Of a DNA stretch of 64,000 nt, positions 8,516-18,396 are shown one piece after another; position 1 is the stretch's first letter, and every line of letters starts with the position of its first letter. The position numbers and the translations under genes are program-made. Source of the DNA: Prochlorococcus sp. AG-355-P16 (GTDB taxonomy: Bacteria; Cyanobacteriota; Cyanobacteriia; PCC-6307; Cyanobiaceae). The notes beneath the pieces are model-generated. The model made no database searches. It had not been told where the DNA came from and worked only from the letters and a program-made list of their open reading frames with translations. The stretch lies in assembly GCA_003278525.1 (NCBI GenBank), contig QCEQ01000004.1:1-64000 (forward strand), read 5' to 3'.

Positions 8516-9925
8516 ATGAGATTGAAATTTTTACATTTACATTTACATGGTCTCATACGTTCTAAAAATCTTGAGTTAGGCAGGGATGCAGATACAGGGG
8601 GGCAAACACAATACGTTTTAGAGTTAATTAAAAGTTTGGCTAATACTCCAGACGTTGATCAAGTGGATTTGGTTACCCGTTTAATAAATGATCCCAAAGT
8701 AGACGATGAATATTCCCAAGAAGAAGAATTTGTTGAACCTGGAGTTAGAATTTTAAGATTCAAATTTGGACCTAATAAATATTTAAGAAAGGAATTGCTT
8801 TGGCCTTATCTAGATCATTTAACTGAAAGACTAATTTCTTATTACAAAAAAAATGAAAAGCCTAATTTCATTCATGCACACTATGCAGATGCTGGATATG
8901 TAGGAGTTAAACTAAGTAAATACTTAAACGTTCCTCTTATTTTTACTGGTCATTCTTTAGGAAGAGAGAAAAAAAGGAAATTGCTTGATACTGGTTTAAA
9001 AACTAATCAAATAGAAAAGCTTTATTTTATAAGTAAAAGAATTGAGGCAGAAGAAAAAGCATTGAAGTCTGCAGATATTGTTGTTACGAGCACTGAACAA
9101 GAGTCAGTGTATCAATATTCCCAATATTCTTCCTTTTCTCCTTACAAAGCTAAAGTTATTCCTCCTGGTGTTGATCATAATAAATTTCATCATATTCACT
9201 CCACAACTGAGACAGCTGAAATTGAAAATATGATGAAACCTTTTCTAAAGGATTCTTCAAAACCTCCATTTTTGACTATTTCTAGAGCTGTAAGAAGAAA
9301 AAATATTCCCTCTTTGATTGAGGCATATGGAAGATCTGAAAAATTAAAAAGAAAAACTAACTTGATTTTAATTTTGGGTTGTCGAGATAGTACTTCAAAA
9401 CTTGACCCTCAACAAAAAGATGTATTTCATAATATTTTTGAAACAATTGATAAATATAATTTGTATGGAAAAGTAGCATACCCAAAAAAACATCTTCCAA
9501 GTCAGATTCCTGCTTTATATAGGTGGGCTGCTAGTAGAGGTGGTGTATTTGTTAATCCAGCTTTAACTGAGCCTTTTGGTTTAACTCTTCTTGAAGCTTC
9601 TTCATGTGGATTGCCAATTATATCAACAAATGATGGAGGACCAAAAGAAATTCGTTCAAAATGTGAAAATGGACTTCTTGTGGATGTTACTGATATTAAT
9701 GAGTTGAAAGTTATTCTTGAAAAAGGAATTTCAAACAATAATCAGTGGAAATTATGGAGTAGAAATGGAATTGAGGGTGTTAATAGGCACTTTAGTTGGA
9801 ACACTCACGTACGTAATTATTTATCAGTACTTACTGAAGAATTTTCACTTTCAAATAGTTATTCTTCATCTGAGATTAAACAAAGTTGTTTAAAAGGAAC
9901 TTCCTCACTTATAAAACCCCATTGA
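8516..9925 (+). CDS. sps: Sucrose-phosphate synthase, glycosyltransferase domain only
   Basis: GT-B family 4 glycosyltransferase that joins UDP- or ADP-glucose to fructose 6-phosphate, giving sucrose 6-phosphate, a compatible-solute precursor. Of 469 residues, the N-terminal domain carries DTGGQTQYV (about 27-35) and the C-terminal domain carries EPFGLTLLEA with a downstream DGGPKEI (about 352-377), the nucleotide-sugar site. The usual C-terminal phosphatase-like domain of about 700-residue cyanobacterial enzymes is absent. The last 22 codons overlap a convergent small gene on the other strand. The DTGGQ and EPFGLT context favours SPS over sucrose synthase. Confidence 0.88.
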   Translation: MRLKFLHLHLHGLIRSKNLELGRDADTGGQTQYVLELIKSLANTPDVDQVDLVTRLINDPKVDDEYSQEEEFVEPGVRILRFKFGPNKYLRKELLWPYLDHLTERLISYYKKNEKPNFIHAHYADAGYVGVKLSKYLNVPLIFTGHSLGREKKRKLLDTGLKTNQIEKLYFISKRIEAEEKALKSADIVVTSTEQESVYQYSQYSSFSPYKAKVIPPGVDHNKFHHIHSTTETAEIENMMKPFLKDSSKPPFLTISRAVRRKNIPSLIEAYGRSEKLKRKTNLILILGCRDSTSKLDPQQKDVFHNIFETIDKYNLYGKVAYPKKHLPSQIPALYRWAASRGGVFVNPALTEPFGLTLLEASSCGLPIISTNDGGPKEIRSKCENGLLVDVTDINELKVILEKGISNNNQWKLWSRNGIEGVNRHFSWNTHVRNYLSVLTEEFSLSNSYSSSEIKQSCLKGTSSLIKPH

Positions 9926-10104
9926 TCAAATACCTCAGGATCAGGGTGAAGAATTAGTTGATTATTTTGAGTTTTCTTAAGTTTGAAGCCCTTTTTAGAT
10001 AGTTTTTTCATTAAGTTAGCAGTTTCTTCAAATCTCGATGCCATTGCATCAAGACTTGAGCAGTCACTTGTTAATCCATTATCTTTCCATGTAAAAAAAT
10101 TCAT
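9859..10104 (-). CDS. Conserved small protein of unknown function
   Basis: An 81-residue soluble protein without signal peptide or membrane segment. It has a lysine-rich middle (KKLSKKGFKLKK) and an acidic C-terminus, and its ordered, Trp-containing sequence looks like a real small cyanobacterial protein rather than a chance frame. The ATG is at 10104, and the gene lies 10 bases downstream of the mraY stop on the same strand. It overlaps the 3' end of sps by 67 bases in antisense. I do not recognise the family. Confidence 0.6.
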   Translation of the reverse strand: MNFFTWKDNGLTSDCSSLDAMASRFEETANLMKKLSKKGFKLKKTQNNQLILHPDPEVFDQWGFISEEVPFKQLCLISDEE

Positions 10105-10114
10105 AGCAAATTTT

Positions 10115-11191
10115 TCAAAGGTTGATTTTTAAAACTATACCTAAAATTACAAGTAATATGTTGATTTTCCAAAAATTTTCAACTATTTTTTGTTCCTTAA
10201 CTCCTTTAAGTTCAAAATGGTGGTGTAGTGGAGTCATTAAAAATATGCGTTTACCTCTGCGAAATAATTTCTTTGTAATTTTAAAAAGCCCTACTTGAAC
10301 CACAACTGAAAATGATTCAATAATGAATATTCCGGAGAAAATAGATAAAGTAAAAACGCTATTGGTTAATAACGCTATGGAACCCAGAATTGCTCCAATA
10401 CTCAGAGATCCTGTGTCACCCATAAATATTTTTGCAGGATAACTATTATATTTGAGAAATCCTAAGCATATGCCGGACATCGAAAAACATAAGATGCTAA
10501 AAACAAAAAGTTCTTGCTGCTCTTTCATTAATATTTCTGTTCCTAATCCATAAAAGACAATCCCACTGCATCCAGCTGCTAATCCATCTAGTCCATCAGT
10601 CAAATTTACTGAATTACTTATGCCCACAAGTACTAAAAAAGAAATTGGCAATATGAAAATATTCATATTTATTCCCCAGGAGTCAGAAACTGCTATTAAT
10701 GGACTGATTAAATTTTTTTCATAGGCTAAAAATACAAAAGTTATTGAGATGACACTTTGTAAGATTAATTTTTCTTTTGTTTTTAAACCTGTGTTCTCTT
10801 TTTTTTTAATGCTTAAATAATCATCTAAAAATCCTATAGCAAAGAAACCAAAAATAGTTAGTAATAAAAGAAATAATTTTAGAGAACCTAAATTGATAGT
10901 TATTATTAAAAGCAAAATCAAAAAAGGGATTATCATAAAAATCCCACCCATTGTTGGAGTATCACTTTTTTTAAAGTGATTAGCTGGGCCTTCATTCCTA
11001 ATATTTTGAAGTAAATTAAATTTTTTGATAATCTTTAGACCATTTTTCGTTGAAAAAATAGAAATAAAGAAGGATAGTAAGTAAACTCCAGTAAAAATAA
11101 AATTATTAAAAAAATAGGAGGTAACTATTAAAGCAAGAGTAATTAATATAAATAAAGACTTAAAGTTAAACTCTTTAATCTTCCCAATCAT
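10115..11191 (-). CDS. mraY: Phospho-N-acetylmuramoyl-pentapeptide-transferase
   Basis: Integral membrane enzyme that transfers phospho-MurNAc-pentapeptide from UDP to undecaprenyl phosphate, forming lipid I of peptidoglycan synthesis. The 358-residue protein shows about ten hydrophobic helices and the family motifs: the Asp pair GFLDDY, TDGLDGLAAG, the GDTGSLSIG motif and the terminal LHHHFE. The start overlaps the end of the DUF3134 gene by 17 bases, so the two are translationally linked. Length is normal. Confidence 0.95.
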   Translation of the reverse strand: MIGKIKEFNFKSLFILITLALIVTSYFFNNFIFTGVYLLSFFISIFSTKNGLKIIKKFNLLQNIRNEGPANHFKKSDTPTMGGIFMIIPFLILLLIITINLGSLKLFLLLLTIFGFFAIGFLDDYLSIKKKENTGLKTKEKLILQSVISITFVFLAYEKNLISPLIAVSDSWGINMNIFILPISFLVLVGISNSVNLTDGLDGLAAGCSGIVFYGLGTEILMKEQQELFVFSILCFSMSGICLGFLKYNSYPAKIFMGDTGSLSIGAILGSIALLTNSVFTLSIFSGIFIIESFSVVVQVGLFKITKKLFRRGKRIFLMTPLHHHFELKGVKEQKIVENFWKINILLVILGIVLKINL

Positions 11192-11456
11192 CTTCTAATG
11201 AAGGATCTTCTTCAGTTTTATAATCTTCCTTTTCCCCCATTAGCGCTGAAAGTTCTTCTTCCTCTATTGTACTAATCTCTTGGGAATCTCCATCCTTTTC
11301 TGCAACGAGTCTACCTGTATTTTCGAGCCAAGATAGTAGATCAGGCTCCTCTCTTAATGGCAATACGGGAGCTGGATCATCTCTGTGATAGCAAGTTAAA
11401 GCGGGATTGACTTCAGAAATATCGTCTAATCTAAGTTTTAGTTCGTTTGAATCCAT
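11175..11456 (-). CDS. DUF3134-like acidic protein
   Basis: A short acidic cytoplasmic protein of 93 residues from the ATG at 11456. A longer frame to 11501 exists, but its first 15 residues are hydrophobic and unlike the family. The N-terminal part, with NPALTCYHRDDPAPVLP followed by LLSWLE, resembles DUF3134, a cyanobacterial family of unknown role. The C-terminal third is nearly all Glu and Asp. It is upstream of mraY with a 17-base overlap, which suggests coexpression with cell-wall synthesis. Confidence 0.72.
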   Translation of the reverse strand: MDSNELKLRLDDISEVNPALTCYHRDDPAPVLPLREEPDLLSWLENTGRLVAEKDGDSQEISTIEEEELSALMGEKEDYKTEEDPSLEDDWED

Positions 11457-11509
11457 TATAAATAATGTTCTATATATAAGATAGTACATAATGATGCACA
11501 CTAAAAACT

Positions 11510-11704
11510 TTGTTTGATAAAGGAAATTTAAAATACTTTTTTATCTGGCTAATTTCCTTGATGCTGTCTGGATTATTAAAACTTATTGGATATTTGAATC
11601 CCAATGTTTTAATAATTAATAACTTTCTTCTCTTATTACTAGTTTTTGGTCCAGCTCTTTTAGTTACAATAGTATTAGTGTTTAATAAGTTTTCAAATTC
11701 TTAA
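11510..11704 (+). CDS. Small two-helix membrane protein, hypothetical
   Basis: A 64-residue frame starting with TTG, with two hydrophobic segments (about residues 9-27 and 34-57) separated by a short polar turn. It has almost no charged residues in the core, which is the pattern of a small integral membrane protein. It precedes argG by 36 bases on the same strand and is divergent from the DUF3134 gene. No family recognised. The TTG start lowers certainty; no better in-frame start is seen nearby. Confidence 0.45.
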   Translation: MFDKGNLKYFFIWLISLMLSGLLKLIGYLNPNVLIINNFLLLLLVFGPALLVTIVLVFNKFSNS

Positions 11705-11740
11705 TTACGTTAAAAATTTAACTTTATGGAGCAAATTTAG

Positions 11741-12946
11741 ATGCAGCAGGTAAAAAAAGTTGTACTAGCTTATTCTGGTGGCGTAGATACGAGCGTTTGT
11801 ATTCCATATTTAAAGAATGAATATGGAATTTCAGAAGTGGTTACTTTTGTCGCAGATCTTGGTCAAGGCGAGGATTTAGAACTTATTAGGCAAAAAGCTT
11901 TAAATTCTGGTGCATCTCGATCAATAGTTGGCAATTTAGTTAAAAGTTTTGTTGAGAGATACGCTTTTCCAGCCATTAGAGCAAACGCACTATATTTAGA
12001 TAAATATCCCTTATCTACAGCTCTTGCTAGACCTTTAATTGCAGAAAATCTTGTAAATATTGCTCGAGAGTTTAGTGCTGATGCGGTGGCTCATGGATGC
12101 ACTGGTAAAGGAAATGATCAAGTTCGATTTGATTTAGCAATAAATGCTCTAGGTCCTGATTTAAAAATAATTACTCCTGCAAGGGAATGGAATATGAGTA
12201 GGGAAGAGGCAATAGTGTACGGAGAAAAGTTTGGTATTCCTGCACCAGTATCAAAAAAATCACCATATTCAATAGATGTTAATTTACTTGGTAGGAGTAT
12301 TGAAGCAGGCATATTAGAAGACCCAATGAAAGAGGCACCTGAAGATATTTTTGCAATGACATCATCTATTGAGAATTCACCTGATTCTCCTCAAGAAGTA
12401 GAAATTATTTTCAAAAATGGTTTTCCTGTTGGAATTAATGATGAATCTCTAACCCCTATAGAGATTATTAAAAAAGCTAATGTTCTCGCAGGTGAGCATG
12501 GTTTTGGAAGAATTGATATGATTGAAGACCGAGTAGTAGGAATTAAAAGTAGAGAGATTTATGAAACACCAGGCCTCTTGCTTTTAATCAAAGCTCACAA
12601 AGAATTAGAAAGCATTACATTAAATCCAGACGTTGTGGACTTTAAAGGAATAGTTGAAAAAAAATGGGGACAACTTGTCTATCAAGGTTTTTGGTTTGGA
12701 CCTCTTAAAGATAGTTTAGATTCATTTATTTCGTCGACTCAAACTGCAGTTAATGGAAGAGTAAAGATTAGACTTCATAAGGGGAACGCAATAATAATAG
12801 GTAGAATGTCGGAAAAAAATTCACTTTACAGAGAAGATTTGGCAACTTATAGCAAAGACGATGTTTTTAATCATTCTTTAGCGGAGGGTTTTATTTATAT
12901 GTGGGGTATGTCTAATAAAATATGGGCTGAATTAAATTCAAAATAA
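11741..12946 (+). CDS. argG: Argininosuccinate synthase
   Basis: ATP-dependent ligation of citrulline and aspartate in arginine biosynthesis. The 401-residue protein begins with the P-loop-like [10 protein letters not shown] (about residues 9-18). It carries [13 protein letters not shown] (about 119-131) and the [15 protein letters not shown] region, all signatures of this family. A GGAG lies about 8 bases before the ATG. It is convergent with rpsF, with only 11 bases between stops. Length is typical. Confidence 0.97.
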   Translation: MQQVKKVVLAYSGGVDTSVCIPYLKNEYGISEVVTFVADLGQGEDLELIRQKALNSGASRSIVGNLVKSFVERYAFPAIRANALYLDKYPLSTALARPLIAENLVNIAREFSADAVAHGCTGKGNDQVRFDLAINALGPDLKIITPAREWNMSREEAIVYGEKFGIPAPVSKKSPYSIDVNLLGRSIEAGILEDPMKEAPEDIFAMTSSIENSPDSPQEVEIIFKNGFPVGINDESLTPIEIIKKANVLAGEHGFGRIDMIEDRVVGIKSREIYETPGLLLLIKAHKELESITLNPDVVDFKGIVEKKWGQLVYQGFWFGPLKDSLDSFISSTQTAVNGRVKIRLHKGNAIIIGRMSEKNSLYREDLATYSKDDVFNHSLAEGFIYMWGMSNKIWAELNSK

Positions 12947-12957
12947 AAGATTAACAT

Positions 12958-13419
12958 TTAAGATTCTGCATTTTCTTTAGTTTCAGTATCATCTTTCCCC
13001 GAAGTTGAAGTATCTGCGCTTACTACTGGTTGTTCTTCCTTAGATTCAACTTTAGTTTCTGGATTTTCTTTATCATCTGTTTTAGTTGAATTCTTAGTTG
13101 AAGGTCTTGGAGTTGGCAAGGGCCCTTCTTGTTTAACGGTCATGTATCTAATAACATCTTCACTTAGTCTCATTGCTTTTTCGATTTTGAAAATATGTTG
13201 TCCATCTCCTTGATGACTTAGTTGGACGTAAATACCTTCTCTATGTTTTGCTATTTGATAGGCTAATCTTCTTTTCCCCCTCATTTGACTGTCGAGGATG
13301 GTACCGCCAAATTCTGCTAAAAGCTTATTATATTTATCTATGTGGTTAGTTACTTGATCTTCCGCAATATCTGGGCGGAGGATATACATAGTTTCGTAGT
13401 AAGATTGTTGATCGTTCAT
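12958..13419 (-). CDS. rpsF: 30S ribosomal protein bS6 with acidic C-terminal tail
   Basis: Small-subunit protein that binds 16S rRNA together with bS18. Residues 1-100 have the S6 fold signatures ([32 protein letters not shown]). Residues about 103-153 form a low-complexity Ser/Thr/Glu/Asp/Lys tail, making it much longer than the usual 95-110 residues. I use the ATG at 13419, where the conserved part begins; an upstream TTG at 13431 would add four residues. It stands alone, without rpsR, and a perfect 7-bp hairpin lies in its leader. Confidence 0.93.
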   Translation of the reverse strand: MNDQQSYYETMYILRPDIAEDQVTNHIDKYNKLLAEFGGTILDSQMRGKRRLAYQIAKHREGIYVQLSHQGDGQHIFKIEKAMRLSEDVIRYMTVKQEGPLPTPRPSTKNSTKTDDKENPETKVESKEEQPVVSADTSTSGKDDTETKENAES

Positions 13420-13439
13420 AGTTTCAGACAAGGTCTTTG

Positions 13440-13463
13440 GCTCATATAATTGATGTTATGAGC
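13440..13463 (-). promoter_or_regulatory. Hairpin in the rpsF leader
   Basis: GCTCATA (13440-13446) and TATGAGC (13457-13463) are perfect inverted copies around a 10-base loop, ending 20 bases before the rpsF ATG. bS6 genes in several bacteria have leader structures bound by S6:S18. This hairpin is in a suitable place, but I do not see the bulged CCG element of the known motif, so autoregulation is only a guess. Confidence 0.35.
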
Positions 13464-13521
13464 GTCTGTTCATCTTTAACGATACATCATAATGTGCATT
13501 TCCTTGAAAATTAGCATTATT

Positions 13522-14382
13522 TTAAAGATGATTTTTGAGTGCATCATTCATAATATTAAAGGGTACTTCTAAGCCATTTGTCCAAAATGATAATGATTGC
13601 AATCCCTGAGCAACAAGCATTTGCAAACCATCGATAGTTATGCATCCTTTATTGGCGCTGAATTTTAATAAATGAGTCGGAGCCGGATTATAAATTAAAT
13701 CATAAACAATAGTTTTTGAGTTAAGAGATCTCCAAAAATGATCTCCATATGGCAGTAAATTCGATTCATTTTTGGCTGTTTTCATTCCAACTGGTGTTGT
13801 ATTGACAACTAAATCTGCTTCTTCAATTAAATTTTGAGCTTGATTATCGTTACTTAAGAAGCTCTGAAGTTCAATTTGATTCTCAAAGTTTTTTATTAAT
13901 TCATCTAGTGATGATTTGTTACGTGCTATTACTGAAATTTTTGAAAGATTTAAATTTATTAAACCTTGAATAACAGCTTTTGCTGCACCCCCGGAGCCAA
14001 GAACTATTGATTTTTTCTTTGCTAAGTTTAAATTTTTCAATGGAAAAATAAATCCTTCTAAATCGGTATTAGTTGCGCTCCATTCATTTTCAGAATTTAA
14101 TTTCAGGGTATTAATGGCTTTCAGTTTGCTTGCAATAGGCGAAATTTCACTACATAGGTTAAATACTTTTTCTTTATGGGGAATTGTAATATTTAAACCT
14201 TTGCAATTAATTTTTTTCAAAGAATTCAAAACCAATTCTAGATCTTCATCTTTGCAAGGTATAGCTATATAAATTAAATCTAGGCCTAAATACTGGAATG
14301 CAGCATTTTGCATAATCGGTGACAATGAATGGCTTACTGGATTGCCGATTAATGCTATAAAAGATGTCTTACTTGAAATCAT
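13522..14382 (-). CDS. aroE: Shikimate dehydrogenase
   Basis: NADPH-dependent reduction of 3-dehydroshikimate to shikimate in the chorismate pathway. The 286-residue protein shows the shikimate-binding SHSLSP (about residues 18-23), the catalytic lysine in NITIPHKE, the NTDLEGF motif, the dinucleotide fold GSGGAAKA and NTTPVGM. Length is as expected. It is divergent from dnaK; the shared 115-base region holds both promoters. aroG, the first step of the same pathway, is 8 kb away. Confidence 0.95.
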   Translation of the reverse strand: MISSKTSFIALIGNPVSHSLSPIMQNAAFQYLGLDLIYIAIPCKDEDLELVLNSLKKINCKGLNITIPHKEKVFNLCSEISPIASKLKAINTLKLNSENEWSATNTDLEGFIFPLKNLNLAKKKSIVLGSGGAAKAVIQGLINLNLSKISVIARNKSSLDELIKNFENQIELQSFLSNDNQAQNLIEEADLVVNTTPVGMKTAKNESNLLPYGDHFWRSLNSKTIVYDLIYNPAPTHLLKFSANKGCITIDGLQMLVAQGLQSLSFWTNGLEVPFNIMNDALKNHL

Positions 14383-14497
14383 GTTTAGAATTTTTCTTTA
14401 AAATAATGATCTGTTCGGGAACCACACCCCATCTTTGAGTAACAATAATGGCGACGATGACCGATTATGGAGAATAACAAATATTAAGAATTTACCC

Positions 14498-16405
14498 ATG
14501 GGTAAGGTTGTAGGAATTGATTTAGGAACAACAAATAGTTGTGTCGCTGTAATGGAAGGTGGTAAACCTACTGTAATAGCAAATGCTGAGGGTTTCAGAA
14601 CTACTCCATCAGTTGTTGCATATACAAAAAATCAAGATCAGCTTGTTGGACAAATAGCAAAGAGACAAGCTGTGATGAACCCTGAAAATACTTTTTATTC
14701 TGCAAAACGTTTTGTTGGTAGAAGAGTTGACGAAGTAAATGAAGAATCTAAAGAAGTTAGTTATTCTGTTGAAAAATCTGGTTCTAGTGTCAAATTAAAA
14801 TGTCCTATTTTGGATAAGCAGTTTTCTCCTGAAGAGGTGAGTTCTCAAGTTTTAAGAAAGTTAGCAGATGATGCGGGTAAATATCTTGGTGACAAAGTTA
14901 CACAGGCTGTAATTACAGTTCCAGCTTACTTTAATGATTCTCAGAGACAGGCCACTAAAGATGCTGGAAAGATTGCAGGTTTAGAAGTTCTTAGAATTGT
15001 TAATGAACCAACTGCTGCGGCTTTAGCATATGGTTTGGATAAAGAAAATGAAAAAATTCTTGTTTTTGATTTAGGGGGAGGAACATTTGATGTCTCAGTT
15101 ATTGAAGCTGGTGATGGAGTAACTGAAGTTCTATCTACATCTGGAGATACACATCTAGGTGGTGATGATTTTGATAGATGTATCGTAGATCACTTAGCTA
15201 ATACCTTTAAATCAAATGAGGGAATTGATCTTAGACAAGATAAGCAAGCATTGCAAAGATTAACTGAAGCTGCAGAAAAAGCAAAAATAGAGCTCTCAAA
15301 TGCTACACAAAGTGAAATAAATTTACCTTTCATTACAGCGACTCCAGAAGGACCAAAACATCTGGATTTGAACCTTACTAGAGCAAAGTTCGAGGAATTA
15401 GCTGCTTCTTTAATTGATAGGTGTAAGACCCCAGTTGAGAGAGCTATCAGTGATGCAAAAATTTCTACTAGTGAAATTGATGAAGTTGTTATGGTGGGAG
15501 GCTCATCTAGGATTCCTGCTGTTTTAGATTTAGTTAAAAAAATAATTGGTAAAGAACCAAATCAAACCGTTAATCCTGATGAGGTTGTAGCTGTTGGAGC
15601 TGCTATTCAGGGAGGAGTTTTAGCAGGAGAGGTTAAAGATATATTGTTACTTGACGTTACTCCACTTTCGTTAGGTGTAGAGACTTTAGGGGGAGTAATG
15701 ACAAAAATGATAAATCGAAATACTACAGTACCTACCAAGAAATCTGAAACATATTCAACCGCTGTGGATGGACAAACAAATGTAGAAATTCATGTATTGC
15801 AGGGTGAAAGAGAAATGGCTTCTGATAACAAAAGCTTAGGAACTTTTAGATTGGATGGTATACCTTCAGCACCTAGAGGTGTTCCACAAATTGAAGTTAC
15901 ATTTGATATTGATGCAAATGGAATTCTTAGTGTTACTGCTAAAGATAAAGGAAGTGGTAAAGAGCAGAGTATTTCTATTACTGGTGCTTCAACTCTATCT
16001 GATAATGAAGTAGAAAAAATGGTAAAAGATGCTGAATCAAATGCATCTGCAGATAAAGAAAAAAGAGAAAAAATCGATTTAAAAAATCAAGCTGAAACAC
16101 TTGTATATCAGACAGAAAAGCAACTTGGTGAGTTGGGAGATAAAATTGATGCTGCAGCAAAGTCTAAAGTTGAAGAAAAAAGTAATGCTTTAAAAGAAGC
16201 AACTTCAAAAGAAGATTACGAATCCATGAAAAAGCTCCTTGAAGAACTCCAGCAAGAACTTTATGCAGTTGGTTCATCTGTTTATCAGCAACCTGGTAAT
16301 CAGCCACCATCACCTGGCGCGGCGGGCGGTCCTGATCAGAGTGATTCAAACGAAAAAGGAGGAGATGATGTAATTGATGCAGATTTTACTGAAACGAAAG
16401 ATTAA
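14498..16405 (+). CDS. dnaK: Molecular chaperone DnaK (Hsp70)
   Basis: ATP-driven chaperone working with DnaJ and GrpE. From the ATG at 14498 it has 635 residues: an ATPase domain beginning [18 protein letters not shown], phosphate loops LGGGTFDVS and [10 protein letters not shown], the linker DVTPLSLG, a substrate-binding domain, a helical lid and the acidic tail ending [12 protein letters not shown]. The frame continues upstream to a TTG at 14435, but those 21 residues do not match Hsp70 N-termini. Cyanobacteria carry several dnaK copies; the conserved C-terminal tail suggests the main housekeeping (DnaK2-type) copy. Its stop overlaps thiO by 4 bases. Confidence 0.96.
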   Translation: MGKVVGIDLGTTNSCVAVMEGGKPTVIANAEGFRTTPSVVAYTKNQDQLVGQIAKRQAVMNPENTFYSAKRFVGRRVDEVNEESKEVSYSVEKSGSSVKLKCPILDKQFSPEEVSSQVLRKLADDAGKYLGDKVTQAVITVPAYFNDSQRQATKDAGKIAGLEVLRIVNEPTAAALAYGLDKENEKILVFDLGGGTFDVSVIEAGDGVTEVLSTSGDTHLGGDDFDRCIVDHLANTFKSNEGIDLRQDKQALQRLTEAAEKAKIELSNATQSEINLPFITATPEGPKHLDLNLTRAKFEELAASLIDRCKTPVERAISDAKISTSEIDEVVMVGGSSRIPAVLDLVKKIIGKEPNQTVNPDEVVAVGAAIQGGVLAGEVKDILLLDVTPLSLGVETLGGVMTKMINRNTTVPTKKSETYSTAVDGQTNVEIHVLQGEREMASDNKSLGTFRLDGIPSAPRGVPQIEVTFDIDANGILSVTAKDKGSGKEQSISITGASTLSDNEVEKMVKDAESNASADKEKREKIDLKNQAETLVYQTEKQLGELGDKIDAAAKSKVEEKSNALKEATSKEDYESMKKLLEELQQELYAVGSSVYQQPGNQPPSPGAAGGPDQSDSNEKGGDDVIDADFTETKD

Positions 16406-17484
16406 GAAAAGTGATTGTTAATTTCATTAGCAACCCATTTAGAACAAGCTGGAGCAAGTAAAATCCCATTTTTATAAAAACCTGTGCAAACAATAAGTCC
16501 ATCTTCAAGATTTTTCATTATCGGTGAAGGTTCACCATCTGGCCTTGACCTTATTCCGTACCATTTTTTAGAAATCTTCCCTTTCAGCAGCCAATTTGGT
16601 TTCTTATCTAGAAAATTTGTAAGTTTTTCGAAAGTATTTTCTTCGGGCTTAGTACTATATTCGTCGGTTGATCCAATAATTAGCTTATTTTTTGATTTTG
16701 GAATTATATTTTTACCATTTATATTGAATTGTTTTGGCAGCGATAATAAATCAACTTCTCCATCATTTACATCAATTTCCATAGCCTGACCTAAGACAGG
16801 TTTTAATGTGATGTTATGAGATATGTTATCTATTAAATCAATTGCTTTTAGAGAATTACACAAAATAACCATATCAGATTTGATATCCTCATTGTTTCTT
16901 GTTGTAGAAATCCATTGATTCTTTGATTTTCTGATTTTTATTATTTCTCCTGTTGAAAAATTGATTTTTTTATGTTTTAGATATTTATCTAATGTTTGAA
17001 GTAAAGAAAAAGGATTTATTCTTCCATCTTTAAAGGAAATAATTCCTTTTATATTGTTTGTTTGGAAGGTTTTATTTATATTCTTGATAAATATTGAGTC
17101 TCTTTCTAAAATTCGTAAGTTTTGATTATTATTTTCATATATAAATTTCTCTAACTTTTTAAACTTTTCTTCATTAGTAGTTAGTTGTATTAATGGTTTT
17201 TCGATATTTAATTCACTATTAAATTTTTGCAGGAATGTAATCCATTGTGGCCATAATTCAATGCTTTGTTTCCTAAGATCCCAGCTTCTACCTCTTCTTT
17301 TTTGATACATATTACCCATTAGTAAGCCTAAAGCTGCATAGCTACTATTTTGTAGTTCAGTTGGATCTATTATCGTTATCTGGAAACCTAATTCTGATAA
17401 TTCTAAGGCGTTAAATTTTCCAATAATCCCTGATCCAATAATAACTATGTGTGCTTTTTGAAAATTTTCTTTTAAGCTTTTCAT
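16402..17484 (-). CDS. thiO: FAD-dependent glycine oxidase ThiO-like
   Basis: A 360-residue D-amino-acid-oxidase-fold protein. The N-terminus has the FAD-binding [18 protein letters not shown] (about 17-34). The C-terminus has [18 protein letters not shown], a region characteristic of ThiO, which oxidises glycine to the imine used in thiazole formation. thiG, which consumes that product, lies in this window at 61.4 kb, supporting a thiamine role. Other DAO-family substrates are possible. It converges on dnaK with a 4-base overlap of stop regions. Confidence 0.82.
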   Translation of the reverse strand: MKSLKENFQKAHIVIIGSGIIGKFNALELSELGFQITIIDPTELQNSSYAALGLLMGNMYQKRRGRSWDLRKQSIELWPQWITFLQKFNSELNIEKPLIQLTTNEEKFKKLEKFIYENNNQNLRILERDSIFIKNINKTFQTNNIKGIISFKDGRINPFSLLQTLDKYLKHKKINFSTGEIIKIRKSKNQWISTTRNNEDIKSDMVILCNSLKAIDLIDNISHNITLKPVLGQAMEIDVNDGEVDLLSLPKQFNINGKNIIPKSKNKLIIGSTDEYSTKPEENTFEKLTNFLDKKPNWLLKGKISKKWYGIRSRPDGEPSPIMKNLEDGLIVCTGFYKNGILLAPACSKWVANEINNHFS

Positions 17485-17532
17485 TGATATATTAGAAATA
17501 CTTGATTATTTGACTTAATAGTTAAAGATTTT

Positions 17533-18387
17533 TTGGAACATCCTTCAATTATATTCAAAATTGTTTGCCCCGATCGTCCTGGTCTTGTAAGTTTACTTAC
17601 AAGTTGGATTTCAAATTACGGTGGAAACATAAAACATTCTGATCACCATACAGATCAAGATGCGGGTTTGTTTCTTAGTCGAATTGAATGGAATATTAAT
17701 AATGCCTCTTTTAATAGAGATGAAATTTATAAGGAATTTGAAAAAATAGCCGATGAAGTAAATGGAAAATTTAACGTAAATTATTCTGATGAAATTCCAA
17801 AAGTTGCTATTTTCGTGAGTAAACAAAATCATTGTTTGATTGATTTACTTTGGCGAGTAAGAAATGGAGAACTCAAAATGAAAGTCCCGTTAATAATTTC
17901 AAATCATTCCGATCTTGAAAATATTGCAAATGACTTTAATGCAAAATTTGTTCATTTTGATACCTTTAAAACAGATAAATCTATTGTTGAAGATCAATTT
18001 TTAGATTTACTAAAAAAATATGAAATTGATCTTGTTGTATTAGCTAAATATATGCAAATTTTGAGTGACTCTTTTTTAAAAAAGTTTTCTTCAATAATAA
18101 ATATTCACCATTCCTTCTTGCCTGCATTTAAGGGCGGGCAACCATATCATCGAGCTTGGAAGAGAGGTGTTAAATTAATCGGTGCTACTGCTCACTATGT
18201 TACTGAAGATCTTGATGAAGGCCCGATAATTGAGCAATGCACAGTTAATGTAAGTCATAGGGACGAAGTTGATGATTTGATTAGAAAAGGAAGAGATATT
18301 GAAAGAATAGCTTTAGCAAGAGCAGTTAGATTACATCTGAATCATCAAGTATTTGTTTATAACAGCAAAACTGCTGTTTTTGATTGA
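17533..18387 (+). CDS. purU: Formyltetrahydrofolate deformylase
   Basis: Hydrolyses 10-formyl-THF to formate and THF, balancing one-carbon pools. Residues 1-85 form an ACT domain (CPDRPGLVSLL). Residues about 90-284 form the formyl-transferase-type hydrolase domain with INIHHSFLPAF (Asn and His catalytic residues) and YVTEDLDEGPIIEQ (catalytic Asp). The only reasonable start is TTG at 17533, since a stop lies 28 bases upstream and no ATG intervenes. A hairpin plus T-run sits inside the last codons. Confidence 0.93.
   Translation: MEHPSIIFKIVCPDRPGLVSLLTSWISNYGGNIKHSDHHTDQDAGLFLSRIEWNINNASFNRDEIYKEFEKIADEVNGKFNVNYSDEIPKVAIFVSKQNHCLIDLLWRVRNGELKMKVPLIISNHSDLENIANDFNAKFVHFDTFKTDKSIVEDQFLDLLKKYEIDLVVLAKYMQILSDSFLKKFSSIINIHHSFLPAFKGGQPYHRAWKRGVKLIGATAHYVTEDLDEGPIIEQCTVNVSHRDEVDDLIRKGRDIERIALARAVRLHLNHQVFVYNSKTAVFD
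18361..18381 (+). terminator. Candidate intrinsic terminator inside the purU 3' end
   Basis: AACAGC (18361-18366) pairs with GCTGTT (18373-18378) around a 6-base loop, and the run of T extends to 18381. The element lies within the last nine codons of purU, 16 bases before the convergent clc stop. Embedding a terminator in coding sequence would fit a 9-base intergenic space. The 6-bp stem is short, so efficiency is uncertain. Confidence 0.4.
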
Positions 18388-18396
18388 AGATAATTT

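Noticed and set aside
14435-14497. N-terminal extension of DnaK from an upstream TTG
   Set aside because: The 21 extra residues have no counterpart in Hsp70 proteins, and ATG 14498 gives the canonical start.
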